A stretch of 64,000 nucleotides of DNA from Litorimonas sp. (GTDB lineage: Bacteria; Pseudomonadota; Alphaproteobacteria; Caulobacterales; Maricaulaceae): the NCBI GenBank assembly GCA_029936425.1, contig JAPYSU010000011.1, forward strand, positions 10,387 through 74,386. The letters run 5' to 3'. The notes beneath the pieces were generated by a model, which searched no databases, was not told where the DNA came from, and saw only the letters and a program-made list of their open reading frames with translations. Shown here one piece after another: positions 1-7,480 of the stretch; the stretch's first letter is position 1, and every line of letters begins with the position of its first letter. A program made the position numbers and the translations under genes.

Positions 1-56
1 CCTTTTTCCAAATTAGGCCGTACAGATTTAAAAGGAAGAAAGTGCGGATTTGCCAT
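1..56 (-). CDS. Partial N-terminus, probable DUF1015 family protein
   Basis: An open frame starts with ATG at 56 on the minus strand and runs off the left edge after 18 codons. The visible peptide begins MANPHFLPFKSVRP. An F-x-PF(K/R)-x-x-RP opening close to the initiator Met is typical of DUF1015 proteins, a conserved family of unknown biochemical role. No good Shine-Dalgarno is visible; an A-rich AAGGAA lies about 22 nt upstream inside a 19-bp sequence that also occurs upstream of clpB. Family assignment rests on the first 15 residues only. Confidence 0.45.
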   Translation of the reverse strand, partial: MANPHFLPFKSVRPNLEK

Positions 57-66
57 AATCACACTA

Positions 67-85
67 TAGGATTTTATTCCTTTAT
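67..85. repeat. 19-bp intergenic sequence shared with clpB promoter region
   Basis: The 19 bases here are identical to 57905-57923, upstream of clpB. In both places the sequence lies just upstream of a minus-strand gene start. It contains a short inverted repeat AGGA-N6-TCCT. It may be a shared promoter or operator. Confidence 0.5.
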
Positions 86-207
86 TGTATAGAACAAATA
101 AAGAACATAATGTGGAAAAGTTTTCTCGAAAGGTGTTTCTATGATTGCGTTTCCACGAAAGCGAGAATATAGGCGCGTCGAAATTTTGCGTTTTTTAGGA
201 CACTGCC

Positions 208-567
208 ATGTCTTCGTCTCCCTTCGCTTTCACAGAAATTATTGGCTTCTGCGCAGCCATTTTAACGACGCTGTCTTTTGTACCTCAGATTGTGCTGATT
301 ATCCGTACAAGGCGGACGTCAGGTATTTCTCTCATGATGTATTCAATTTATGTCGTTGGCATTCTGATGTGGTTTGCCTATGGCATTCTGACTATGTCCA
401 TGCCCCTAATTTTGTCTCAATCTGTGACCTTGCTCATTACAGGATCAATATTAATTATTGCTGCAAGAGAACGTTTCTCGCGGATGGGAACTCTTAAATC
501 CCGGGCGCCTGGTGAAGTCTTACAACCTTTTCAAAACCCTGATATTATCTACCATCAAGATAATTGA
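208..567 (+). CDS. SemiSWEET-type (MtN3/PQ-loop) sugar transporter
   Basis: Small membrane protein of 119 residues with three predicted transmembrane helices (about 8-31, 40-62, 66-86), the single triple-helix bundle of bacterial SemiSWEETs. The hallmark Pro-Gln of the PQ loop is at residues 26-27 (SFVPQ). SemiSWEETs form dimers that move sugars passively across the cytoplasmic membrane. The hydrophilic C-terminal tail after about residue 87 is longer than in minimal family members of 85-95 residues. Start chosen at 208 because AGGA lies 7 nt upstream. The gene is followed at once by a hairpin, so it is probably transcribed alone. The substrate cannot be read from sequence. Confidence 0.85.
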   Translation: MSSSPFAFTEIIGFCAAILTTLSFVPQIVLIIRTRRTSGISLMMYSIYVVGILMWFAYGILTMSMPLILSQSVTLLITGSILIIAARERFSRMGTLKSRAPGEVLQPFQNPDIIYHQDN

Positions 568-569
568 GA

Positions 570-599
570 CGACTAAAACGCCGCCACATATTTTAGTCG
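570..599 (+). terminator. Hairpin after SemiSWEET gene
   Basis: A perfect 9-bp stem CGACTAAAA/TTTTAGTCG with a 12-nt loop begins 2 nt after the stop codon. There is no long U-tract beyond the T's of the 3' arm, so termination is likely but unproven. Confidence 0.4.
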
Positions 600-766
600 C
601 TGTCGCGATGTAGACTTCAGTGACATTGGGAACATTAAGCTGAAGTTTACATTCAATTTACCTAGACCTTTATCCTTGGCGAAATTCGCCGATCCGGAGA
701 ACCGTTATTTTAGCGAAATATAAACCTTCCAAGCAAATTAAAACGCGCTGGGTACGACGCTTACGC

Positions 767-1702
767 ATGCCTGTTCTCTTGTTCTTATTAGGAATGGCCG
801 TAACTTTTGTAGCGCCTTTGGCTTTGAAACATTTAGAAATTGAAACGGAATGGGACTTACTCTCGGTAAGTCAAATCACCGGGACCGTCTTATTCATTCT
901 TTCTGCGGGTTGGCTGCTTTCCACAATTGTTGATGGGTTGATGAAACGACGGTTGAGAAAGCTGCGTCTGGATGTAGAAGACAATCTGCACGCTCGAAAA
1001 ATGGCTACTCAGCTTGACGTCATCCGGCGAATTTGGACGGCAATGGCGGGCACTATTACCTTAGCAGCCGCGCTTACAGTTATCCCTGGCGTAAGACAAA
1101 TCGGCGTGAGCTTGTTCGCCTCGGCCGGTATTGCCGGTATTGCCATTGGTATCGCCGCCCGGCCTATGCTCTCAAATCTTATCGCCGGCCTGCAAATCGC
1201 TTTTACACAACCTATACGAATTAATGATGTGGTCGTTGTTGAGGAAGAATGGGGCACCATAGAAGCGATAACACTTTTCTACGTTATTATTAAACTCTGG
1301 GATTGGCGTCGACTTGTTGTCCCGCTCTCCTATTTTATAGAAACACCATTTGAAAACTGGACCCGTGAAGGGGCGAGAATTATTGGACCAGTTTATTGGT
1401 CTCTGGATTACAGAGTTCCTTTGGAAGCTATGCGAGAGAAACTTAGCGAAATTTGCGCGGCTACCGATTTGTGGGATAGAGATGTGATGAGTCTACAGGT
1501 CACGGAATCAAAAGGAGATGCGCTCACAGTGCGCGCCCTGGCTTCGGCATCTGATTCCGGACGAGCTTGGGATTTAAGGTGCCTGATACGCGAAGAAATG
1601 ATTTCATGGCTACAAAAGGAATATCCAGAAGCCTTACCAAGCAGTCGGATGATAGCGCAGCTCGATATCGATCAAGATAGAGCCGCTTCAGAAAGGTCCT
1701 AG
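767..1702 (+). CDS. Small mechanosensitive channel, MscS family
   Basis: 311-residue inner-membrane protein. Two hydrophobic helices (about 1-20 and 33-55) precede the pore-lining helix near 90-130, which is rich in Gly and Ala (SAGIAGIAIGIAARP), followed by the conserved beta-domain region (AFTQPIRINDVVVVE, PLSYFIETPFENWTR). These are MscS-type pore and vestibule features; such channels open under membrane tension to release solutes in osmotic downshock. Shorter than many homologues, with no extra N-terminal domain. The C-terminal 100 residues match the mixed alpha/beta cytoplasmic portion. Start at 767 lacks an obvious Shine-Dalgarno but starts the hydrophobic segment directly. Converges with the BLUF-like gene downstream. 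Confidence 0.88.
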   Translation: MPVLLFLLGMAVTFVAPLALKHLEIETEWDLLSVSQITGTVLFILSAGWLLSTIVDGLMKRRLRKLRLDVEDNLHARKMATQLDVIRRIWTAMAGTITLAAALTVIPGVRQIGVSLFASAGIAGIAIGIAARPMLSNLIAGLQIAFTQPIRINDVVVVEEEWGTIEAITLFYVIIKLWDWRRLVVPLSYFIETPFENWTREGARIIGPVYWSLDYRVPLEAMREKLSEICAATDLWDRDVMSLQVTESKGDALTVRALASASDSGRAWDLRCLIREEMISWLQKEYPEALPSSRMIAQLDIDQDRAASERS

Positions 1703-1716
1703 CTACAAAGCATTGA

Positions 1717-2148
1717 TCAAGCCGCGGCGAGCATATCGCCCTGAAGATATGCCTCTGCCATAATTTTGAGTCTGGCCGACGGACTCTTAGGCAGAGCTTC
1801 TTTTATGGAATTTTTCGTCAGACGGCGAACTTTGTCCGTAAAATAATACTCCTGACGAAGATTTATCCAAATGGAGAAATCAGAAAATTCTCGGACTTTA
1901 ATGGAATGGGAAGAATGGAGCAGGATTGTCTCAAGCAGGACATCAGAGCTTAACGCTTGAAAATACTCCTCTACTAGGCCGGTCGGTCCTTCGACCACCG
2001 CCAACCCCTGTTTATTATTCGCAAACACCCGGCCCGTCAGGCCAAGTTGTTCAAAGACGATCACGCTCTGACACGATACTTGATGCGCCATTTTCGATGT
2101 CATTTCATCGGTACAGGTCGCCGTAAAAATATACTGAGAGAGCCCCAT
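1717..2148 (-). CDS. Degenerate BLUF-domain protein (copy 1)
   Basis: 143-residue single-domain protein with the spacing of a BLUF blue-light sensor: beta1 near residues 5-11, an LTG motif at 37-39, a VVEG motif at 51-54 and a REFSDFSIW segment near 90. Residues that hold and switch the flavin in BLUF domains are changed: the beta1 Tyr is Phe8, the Asn five residues before LTG is Phe32, and the Gln before the (V/L)LEG turn is Ala50. Photochemistry of the normal kind is therefore unlikely. It is a close paralogue of the next gene, sharing the MGLSQ start and the QGDMLA ending, so the pair arose by tandem duplication. No effector domain. Function unknown. Confidence 0.7.
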   Translation of the reverse strand: MGLSQYIFTATCTDEMTSKMAHQVSCQSVIVFEQLGLTGRVFANNKQGLAVVEGPTGLVEEYFQALSSDVLLETILLHSSHSIKVREFSDFSIWINLRQEYYFTDKVRRLTKNSIKEALPKSPSARLKIMAEAYLQGDMLAAA

Positions 2149-2267
2149 TTGCAGATTTTAATACAGTGATATTGAAAGAGAATTAACAGGCAGACTTCCT
2201 AAAGATAAAATAAAATCAGAGTTTAAAATCTGTTTATGAAGGCAAGGAAAATATCTATGAAAAACCC

Positions 2268-2699
2268 TCAAGCGACAGCGAGCATATCTCCCTGAAGATA
2301 GGCCGTCGCCATTATTTTCAATTTGGCCGAAGGATATGCCGGTAAAGCCTCTCTGACAGATTGCCTTGTCAATCGGCGGACTTTATCGCCAAACTCGAAC
2401 TCCTGATCCAGATTGAGCCAAACTGAATAATCGGAAAATTCGCGTGTCACGATCGGCCTGTCATAATGGAGCAATGTCGTCTCGACCAAGACATCCGCGC
2501 TGACGGCCTCATAGTACTGACGGACGAGTTCGGTCGGCCCTTCTGTCATTGCCAGAGCTTGCCAATTATTAGCAAAAACCCGTCCTGTCAGACCCAGCTC
2601 CTCGCAGACAGAGACGCTCTGAAAGGAGACCTGATAGGCCATTTTAGACGTCATGACATCCGTGCATGTCGACGTATAAATTAATTGAGACAACCCCAT
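2268..2699 (-). CDS. Degenerate BLUF-domain protein (copy 2)
   Basis: 143 residues, same length as and collinear with the paralogue at 1717-2148, lying 119 bp upstream in the same direction. It keeps the BLUF beta1 Tyr (Tyr8 in LIYTS) but the flavin-contacting Asn is Cys32 and the key Gln is Ala50 (ALAMTEG). The C-terminal 40 residues (KVRRLTRQSVREALPAYPSA) resemble the cap-helix region that follows many short BLUF domains. With two of three key residues lost, canonical flavin photoswitching is unlikely. It may act as a ligand-free protein-interaction module or have acquired another ligand; this is inference. No strong Shine-Dalgarno precedes the ATG. Confidence 0.7.
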   Translation of the reverse strand: MGLSQLIYTSTCTDVMTSKMAYQVSFQSVSVCEELGLTGRVFANNWQALAMTEGPTELVRQYYEAVSADVLVETTLLHYDRPIVTREFSDYSVWLNLDQEFEFGDKVRRLTRQSVREALPAYPSAKLKIMATAYLQGDMLAVA

Positions 2700-2844
2700 T
2701 GGGTGCTTCTAATTCAGAGAGGTTACAAGCGAATTAGAGCACAAGGTTTAAAAAGCCTAAACAGAAAGGATTATTGCTTGCGCTCCTATAAGCTCAGACA
2801 GAATAAATACGGATTATTCTGTCTGCCTAAAACTTACTTCAGGA

Positions 2845-3162
2845 TTAATTCGTCACGCCCGGACTAGCGCCTCCGCGTTGAAGGTCACCCGTCATTCGAC
2901 GACTTTCCTCTTCAGAAGCTTCCCATTGCTCGGCCGTAGCACACACCTTGCGGTTAAAATTTGAACCGACAACCGACTGGCGCTTGCAGATTAGTTCCCC
3001 ATCTGCGCTAGCCGTCTTTTCGTTAGACTTTTCAGTGGCTTCTGCTGCAACATTTTGTTCAGAAGCCATCGCTTCAGACGTTGTATTCGGCGTCGCAGCA
3101 CATGCCGCAAGAACAAATATAGAGCTAGTGCAGACAGCCAGTTTAAGAAAATTACGAGTCAT
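2845..3162 (-). CDS. Small hypothetical lipoprotein
   Basis: 105 residues. A signal peptide (residues 1-20) ends in a lipobox, LAAC, with Cys21 the predicted lipidated residue. The mature part has an Ala/Glu/Thr-rich linker followed by a segment with two cysteines (ICKRQSVVGSNFNRKVC) near residues 58-75, a spacing seen in short periplasmic proteins that form one disulfide. GGTG lies about 6 nt upstream of the ATG, and a plausible sigma-70 promoter lies at 3189-3217. Family not recognised beyond 'small secreted protein with paired Cys'. Confidence 0.7.
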   Translation of the reverse strand: MTRNFLKLAVCTSSIFVLAACAATPNTTSEAMASEQNVAAEATEKSNEKTASADGELICKRQSVVGSNFNRKVCATAEQWEASEEESRRMTGDLQRGGASPGVTN

Positions 3163-3188
3163 AAATTCACCTTTAATTTTGATACCTC

Positions 3189-3217
3189 TATATGAAAAAG
3201 TAATTCATGAGTGTCAA
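3189..3217 (-). promoter_or_regulatory. Candidate sigma-70 promoter for small lipoprotein gene
   Basis: On the minus strand TTGACA (3217-3212) is followed after 17 nt by CATATA (3194-3189), about 27 nt upstream of the ATG at 3162. The -35 box lies in an inverted repeat GTCAAAC...GTTTGAC (3213-3242), which could be an operator. Confidence 0.4.
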
Positions 3218-3325
3218 ACGAGTTTCTATATCAGGGTTTGACGATATATTTTCACCGTTTCAAAAGAGTCTATTACTCACTTATGACTAATGCGGCTATG
3301 TAGTCTATCGAGTGCAGAATGAGGC

Positions 3326-5254
3326 TCAGGAACTTTCTTCAGTCCGATCTGCTTGTTCATCCGTTTTCTCATTTATATAAATTTTGCCGCCTTCTTCCCT
3401 AAATTTCGCACTCATCTCGCTCATCCCTTCGATGATTTCGCCTTGGCTCATATCATTGGCTTCGGGGTAGAGGGCCGCCTTTTCGTTGTCACTTAATCCG
3501 TCCGCATAATCCCGAACGTCCTGCGTAATTTTCATGGAGCAGAATTTGGGGCCGCACATGGAACAGAAATGGGCGACTTTATGTGCGTCTTTCGGCAGGG
3601 TCTGATCGTGATAATCCTTAGCGGTTTCAGGGTCGAGGGAGAGATTGAACTGGTCTTCCCAACGGAACTCAAAGCGGGCGCGTGACAGCGCGTCGTCACG
3701 GATTTGCGCCGCCGGGTGCCCTTTGGCGAGGTCCGCCGCATGGGCGGCGAGTTTATAGGTGATTACGCCGACTTTCACGTCGTCACGGTCAGGAAGTCCC
3801 AAATGTTCTTTTGGCGTGACGTAGCAAAGCATAGCCGTGCCGAACCACCCGATCATGGCCGCCCCGATACCGGAGGTGATGTGGTCATAGCCGGGCGCAA
3901 TATCCGTTGTTAACGGGCCGAGCGTATAGAAAGGCGCTTCGCCACATTCGCGGAGCTGTTTTTCCATATTCACTTTGATTTTGTGCATGGGCACATGGCC
4001 GGGCCCTTCGATCATGACCTGACAGCCTTTCTCCCAAGCAATCTTGGTCAGCTCGCCCAGCGTTTCCAGCTCGGCAAATTGCGCGCGGTCATTAGCGTCT
4101 GCGACAGAGCCTGGACGGAGACCATCGCCAAGGCTGAACGTCACGTCATAGGCGCGCATGATGTCGCAAATTTCCGGGAATTTTGTATAGAGGAAGCTCT
4201 CCTTGTGATGGGACAAGCACCATTTCGCCATGATGGAGCCGCCCCGGGAAACGATACCCGTTACGCGGTTGGCCGTCAGATGAATATAGGCCAGGCGCAC
4301 GCCGGCATGGATGGTGAAGTAATCTACCCCCTGCTCGCACTGCTCAATAAGCGTGTCGCGGTAAACTTCCCAGGTCAGGTCTTCGGCAACGCCGTTCACT
4401 TTCTCCAGCGCTTGATAGATTGGTACCGTTCCAATGGGCACAGGCGCATTGCGGATGATCCATTCACGAGTGTTGTGAATATTTCGGCCCGTCGAAAGGT
4501 CCATGACATTATCCGCACCCCAACGGGTCGCCCAGACCATTTTCTCGACTTCTTCTTCAACTGAGCTGGCCACAGCGGAGTTGCCGATATTGGCGTTGAT
4601 TTTGACGAGGAAGTTTCGCCCGATAATTTGCGGCTCCAGCTCGGCGTGGTTGATATTGGACGGAATAACGGCGCGGCCTTTGGCGATTTCATCGCGAACA
4701 AATTCCGGCGTTACAAAAGCCGGGATGTCAGCACCAAAGCTCTCGCCTGCGGCGACGCGCTCTTCTGCGCCCTCAAGCATTTCTTTGCGGCCAAGATTTT
4801 CGCGCTCGGCGACATAGATCATTTCCTTGGTGATGATATTGGCCTTGGCATATTCATATTGCGTCACAGGGCCGTCGCCCGTGCCGCGTAGAGGGCGGTT
4901 CTTTACTGGGAATTCCCTCGCGAGAAAGCGGCCCGTTGCGCCGCCATTATCCTCCGGCTTTACATCGCGCCCTTCATATTCTTCGACATGACCGCGCTCT
5001 TTCACCCAGGCCGTGCGGTAACGGTCCAATCCCTTTTCCACATCAATCGTAATATTGGGATCAGAATATGGTCCCGAGGTGTCATAGACCGGCACATCCG
5101 GTTCATTAGCGGTCTTGTGAAGGTGGACGAGACGGTGCGGCACGCGAAGGCTCGGGTCCGCCTCTGGCGCCGTATAAACCTTGGAGCTGCTCGGCAAAGG
5201 GCCGGACGTCACTTTTGGGGTTTCAAATTCGGATTGGTCAACGGGCTTATTCAT
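3326..5254 (-). CDS. thiC: Phosphomethylpyrimidine synthase ThiC
   Basis: 642 residues, full length for ThiC. This radical-SAM enzyme converts aminoimidazole ribotide to HMP phosphate in thiamine biosynthesis. The C-terminal C-X2-C-X4-C motif (CSMCGPKFC) that binds the 4Fe-4S cluster is present, as are the conserved barrel segments RGGSIMAKW and EGPGHVPMHKI. The ATG overlaps the stop of the upstream PH-domain gene (ATGA at 5251-5254) and has AAGGA 8 nt upstream, so thiC is probably translationally coupled to that gene and controlled by the TPP riboswitch at 5865-5944. No other thi gene follows; thiD is at 18.7 kb. Confidence 0.97.
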   Translation of the reverse strand: MNKPVDQSEFETPKVTSGPLPSSSKVYTAPEADPSLRVPHRLVHLHKTANEPDVPVYDTSGPYSDPNITIDVEKGLDRYRTAWVKERGHVEEYEGRDVKPEDNGGATGRFLAREFPVKNRPLRGTGDGPVTQYEYAKANIITKEMIYVAERENLGRKEMLEGAEERVAAGESFGADIPAFVTPEFVRDEIAKGRAVIPSNINHAELEPQIIGRNFLVKINANIGNSAVASSVEEEVEKMVWATRWGADNVMDLSTGRNIHNTREWIIRNAPVPIGTVPIYQALEKVNGVAEDLTWEVYRDTLIEQCEQGVDYFTIHAGVRLAYIHLTANRVTGIVSRGGSIMAKWCLSHHKESFLYTKFPEICDIMRAYDVTFSLGDGLRPGSVADANDRAQFAELETLGELTKIAWEKGCQVMIEGPGHVPMHKIKVNMEKQLRECGEAPFYTLGPLTTDIAPGYDHITSGIGAAMIGWFGTAMLCYVTPKEHLGLPDRDDVKVGVITYKLAAHAADLAKGHPAAQIRDDALSRARFEFRWEDQFNLSLDPETAKDYHDQTLPKDAHKVAHFCSMCGPKFCSMKITQDVRDYADGLSDNEKAALYPEANDMSQGEIIEGMSEMSAKFREEGGKIYINEKTDEQADRTEESS

Positions 5255-5856
5255 GGTGCGGAATCCTTTTTGAGAAAAGTTTGGTAAATAATTTTTTCGA
5301 CATCTTTTGGTTTTTTAATGTTCAATAAATGAAGATGGTTATTCGGAAGAAACCGCTTTAAAAGATGCTTCGAAACTGACTTACTCGGAAAAATTATTAG
5401 CTGGCCTAAATTATTGCTGCCTTTTCTAATGAGGTCATCTCCGAAAACGGGTACTTTAGAAAAAACTTTCGTTGGGAAGAGCAGGCTTTTAAAAATTATT
5501 CTCTCATCAGTTATTGCATAAACGGATTTGAACTGATGCAATATGGAATAAAAAAAACCGATATAACTCACTGTAATCAGAGAAGCGCTTAGCCAAAAAG
5601 TAGTTTGAATGATATGCATCGACGTATCAGCTGTAATTTCTACCCCATTCACGATGATGCCAGAAGCATGACTTGGATCTTGATAAAAAAAGGCTTTCGC
5701 AAAGGGTATCACCATCGCAATTAACAGTACTCCCAATATCAATGTGACGAAAGCAAATGGCAAAAGGTTTATAATACGTGGCCTGCCCGCCCACAACAAG
5801 ACCTCCCCCTCGCGGAGTTCGTCTTCAACAATGTTACGAACAGTTTCGTCAATCAC
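5251..5856 (-). CDS. Membrane PH-domain (bPH-like) protein in thiC operon
   Basis: Start placed at GTG 5856, giving 201 residues. A longer reading from ATG 5925 would translate through the TPP aptamer and is rejected. The protein has an N-terminal GEVLLWAGRPR segment, two hydrophobic helices (about residues 30-55 and 85-110), then a bacterial PH-like domain with the YAITDERIIF strand typical of these membrane proteins, ending in DVEKIIYQTFL. Such proteins are usually of unknown function. Its position as first gene behind a TPP riboswitch, ATGA-coupled to thiC, suggests expression when thiamine is scarce; a role in thiamine metabolism or transport is inference only. GGA in the 3' strand of aptamer helix P1 could serve as its ribosome-binding site. 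Confidence 0.8.
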   Translation of the reverse strand: MIDETVRNIVEDELREGEVLLWAGRPRIINLLPFAFVTLILGVLLIAMVIPFAKAFFYQDPSHASGIIVNGVEITADTSMHIIQTTFWLSASLITVSYIGFFYSILHQFKSVYAITDERIIFKSLLFPTKVFSKVPVFGDDLIRKGSNNLGQLIIFPSKSVSKHLLKRFLPNNHLHLLNIKKPKDVEKIIYQTFLKKDSAP

Positions 5857-5864
5857 GTCAGCGT

Positions 5865-5944
5865 TCCGTCCTTCCGCCCGCTTTGTCGCGGGATCAAGTT
5901 CAAAGGGTACGTCTCGCCCTGACACGCGTCAGGGGCCCCTCGGA
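5865..5944 (-). promoter_or_regulatory. TPP riboswitch (THI element)
   Basis: The minus strand shows the full aptamer: P1 UCCG/CGGA, the AGGGGCCC block, a perfect P3 hairpin CCCUGAC-GCGU-GUCAGGG, GCGAGA in place of the usual CUGAGA, the core ACCCUUUGAACUUGAUC, a CCCGC/GCGGG P5 hairpin, and GCGGAAGGA at the 3' side. The likely GTG start of the PH-domain gene lies 8 nt beyond P1, so ligand binding probably hides its ribosome-binding site. The core agrees with the THI-box consensus at nearly every invariant position. Confidence 0.92.
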
Positions 5945-6250
5945 TATATCATGACCTTAACGCCTTTGAGCGGCGGCGCAAGCCTTGCGCTTCGTTTCTA
6001 AAGAAGTTGGGGCCTAGGTAAGTTGTAAAAAGTGGGGATGGATACACATCCGCAGGATTATCTGCGACCGCCTGATTTTTGGCTGAAGGAGGGATTTTTG
6101 ATATTCAATCGAACGAAACTTTATTTATTCATCTTCATTTCGCAACCGGCTTGAGAATCGCTGACGGGAGAATAGATCACGCAAGCACGGGCCACAGATC
6201 AATGGCAATCGTCACTCCAAGACATTGCGTCTTACGAAAACACACTTTTA
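5945..6250. other. Intergenic region upstream of TPP riboswitch
   Basis: About 300 bases between the thiC leader and the histidine phosphatase gene. It must contain the promoter for the riboswitch transcript. A short perfect inverted repeat GCGCAAG-G-CTTGCGC lies near 5972-5986. I see no gene; short open frames here have no family features. Confidence 0.5.
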
Positions 6251-6781
6251 TCATCGACCAAATCTGAGAAGCAAAGTTGTAGCGCCGCCTTCAGCAGCTA
6301 CTGAAACAATATAGAGCCGGTCATACTCGGTCGCTTCGACGATAGGCTCCCCGCCCTGCCCGCCGAGTAATTCTACAAGTCCGGGGGTCGTGTTACTATG
6401 TCCGACAACAAGGGCGCGCTCGCCTTCGGTTTTGAGTTTTGAGGCTATCGCTTTAAGGTTTCCCGCGTCATAAATTTCAACTTCCAGTCCTAACTGTTTT
6501 GCGAGCGGCGCCGCTGTGTCCCGTGTGCGGACATAATCGCTACTGTAAATTCGGGTGATTTCAGCGTCTGTCAGTAAATCAGCAAGTTGTTCGGCCCTTT
6601 GCTGGCCTTCCGCCGTCAAAGAAGGATCTTCTTTTTTCGTCGTTTTCTCCGCATGACGGACAAGAAATATTGTTGAGCCCGGTTTTAGTTCAGTCATTAA
6701 GGGGCGCTCAGCTATTGTTTGACATGACGACAATAAACCCAGGGCACCGATAAAACCAATGACAGACAATTTTTTCATCAT
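6251..6781 (-). CDS. Lipoprotein histidine phosphatase (phosphoglycerate mutase-like)
   Basis: Small histidine phosphatase-superfamily protein, about 176 residues from the ATG at 6781, which has TAGGG 5 nt upstream; the in-frame ATG five codons earlier lacks this spacing. A signal peptide ends in a lipobox (LLSSC), so the enzyme is probably periplasmic or surface-anchored. The catalytic RHG-like motif is VRHAEKT, the second catalytic His is in VVGHSNT, and SSDYVRTRDTA carries the conserved Arg. This is the SixA/GpmB-like short form, which acts on phosphorylated small molecules or phosphohistidine. The substrate is unknown. Upstream, a palindrome separates it from the divergent BLUF gene. Confidence 0.82.
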   Translation of the reverse strand: MMKKLSVIGFIGALGLLSSCQTIAERPLMTELKPGSTIFLVRHAEKTTKKEDPSLTAEGQQRAEQLADLLTDAEITRIYSSDYVRTRDTAAPLAKQLGLEVEIYDAGNLKAIASKLKTEGERALVVGHSNTTPGLVELLGGQGGEPIVEATEYDRLYIVSVAAEGGATTLLLRFGR

Positions 6782-6879
6782 TAGAACCCTACCCACTTTT
6801 CAAATTGTTAGCAAACCTGGAAAATGATCTCACGGTTCAAATGAGTTTCGGACAAAAATGCTCAATATGATAACATAAG

Positions 6880-6897
6880 TTTCAACAATAGTTGAAA
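6880..6897. promoter_or_regulatory. Palindrome between divergent genes
   Basis: TTTCAAC-AATA-GTTGAAA, a perfect 7-bp inverted repeat in the 238-bp intergenic region shared by the histidine phosphatase gene and the BLUF gene. A dimeric repressor site is possible; no regulator is adjacent. Confidence 0.3.
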
Positions 6898-7019
6898 TTT
6901 CAATAATCTTCGGTTTTATGGGGGATGACAACGCTATCGTCACCTTTTATTTACTCTTTTATGACAAGTTATAGCTGTGTGGGATTGATAACAATAAAAA
7001 GAAGCCCAAGGACCACAAA

Positions 7020-7439
7020 GTGCTCTATCAATTGATTTTTACAAGCTATGCGACTGAGGCACTTACGCCCTCAGTCCTAAACGAAATTGCCGATCTTTCA
7101 CGTCAAAACAATTTGGCGTCAGGCATTACAGGTGTCATGTTGTATCATGACGGCTCCATCTTGCAGGTATTGGAAGGTGAAAAAAATGTCGTTGAAGCGC
7201 TTTTTGCTAAAATTGAAAAAGACCCGCGGCATATTCAGATTATGGTTCTTTTGAGACGCGAAGCAGAAATTCGTGAATTTGAAGGCTGGAAAATGGGCTT
7301 CAAACATATTGATGCTAATGGAGAGGAAACTCCTCTTTTCAAACTCACGCATAACACGCTGAAACGTGTCATCCCGGCTAATTGCAGCGCCGAACTACAA
7401 ACAATCAGCCGAACTTATGCTCGCGTGAATGGGCTGTAG
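7020..7439 (+). CDS. BLUF-domain protein with Tyr-to-Phe substitution
   Basis: 139 residues starting at GTG, with AAGGA 8 nt upstream. This is a clear short BLUF protein: beta1 LIFTSYAT, RQNNLASGITG with the flavin-contacting Asn31, LQVLEG with the key Gln49, DPRH, and REFEGWKMGF with the conserved Trp. BLUF domains bind FAD and respond to blue light through a Tyr-Gln-flavin hydrogen-bond network. Here the essential Tyr is Phe7 (TTT codon), a change known from mutants of AppA and PixD to abolish the normal photocycle. The protein may bind flavin yet be light-blind or use different chemistry. Residues 100-139 form a cap-like helical tail. No output domain. Confidence 0.9.
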   Translation: MLYQLIFTSYATEALTPSVLNEIADLSRQNNLASGITGVMLYHDGSILQVLEGEKNVVEALFAKIEKDPRHIQIMVLLRREAEIREFEGWKMGFKHIDANGEETPLFKLTHNTLKRVIPANCSAELQTISRTYARVNGL

Positions 7440-7480
7440 AGAAAGCCCCTAATGTCAGCCCTCTGAGTCGCGCCCTTTCT

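Noticed and set aside
3983..4564. 193-codon plus-strand open frame
   Set aside because: Antisense to thiC; its length follows from thiC codon bias and it shows no family motifs.
5857..5925. N-terminal extension of the PH-domain gene from ATG 5925
   Set aside because: These codons are the TPP aptamer core; the GTG at 5856 gives a protein starting just after it.
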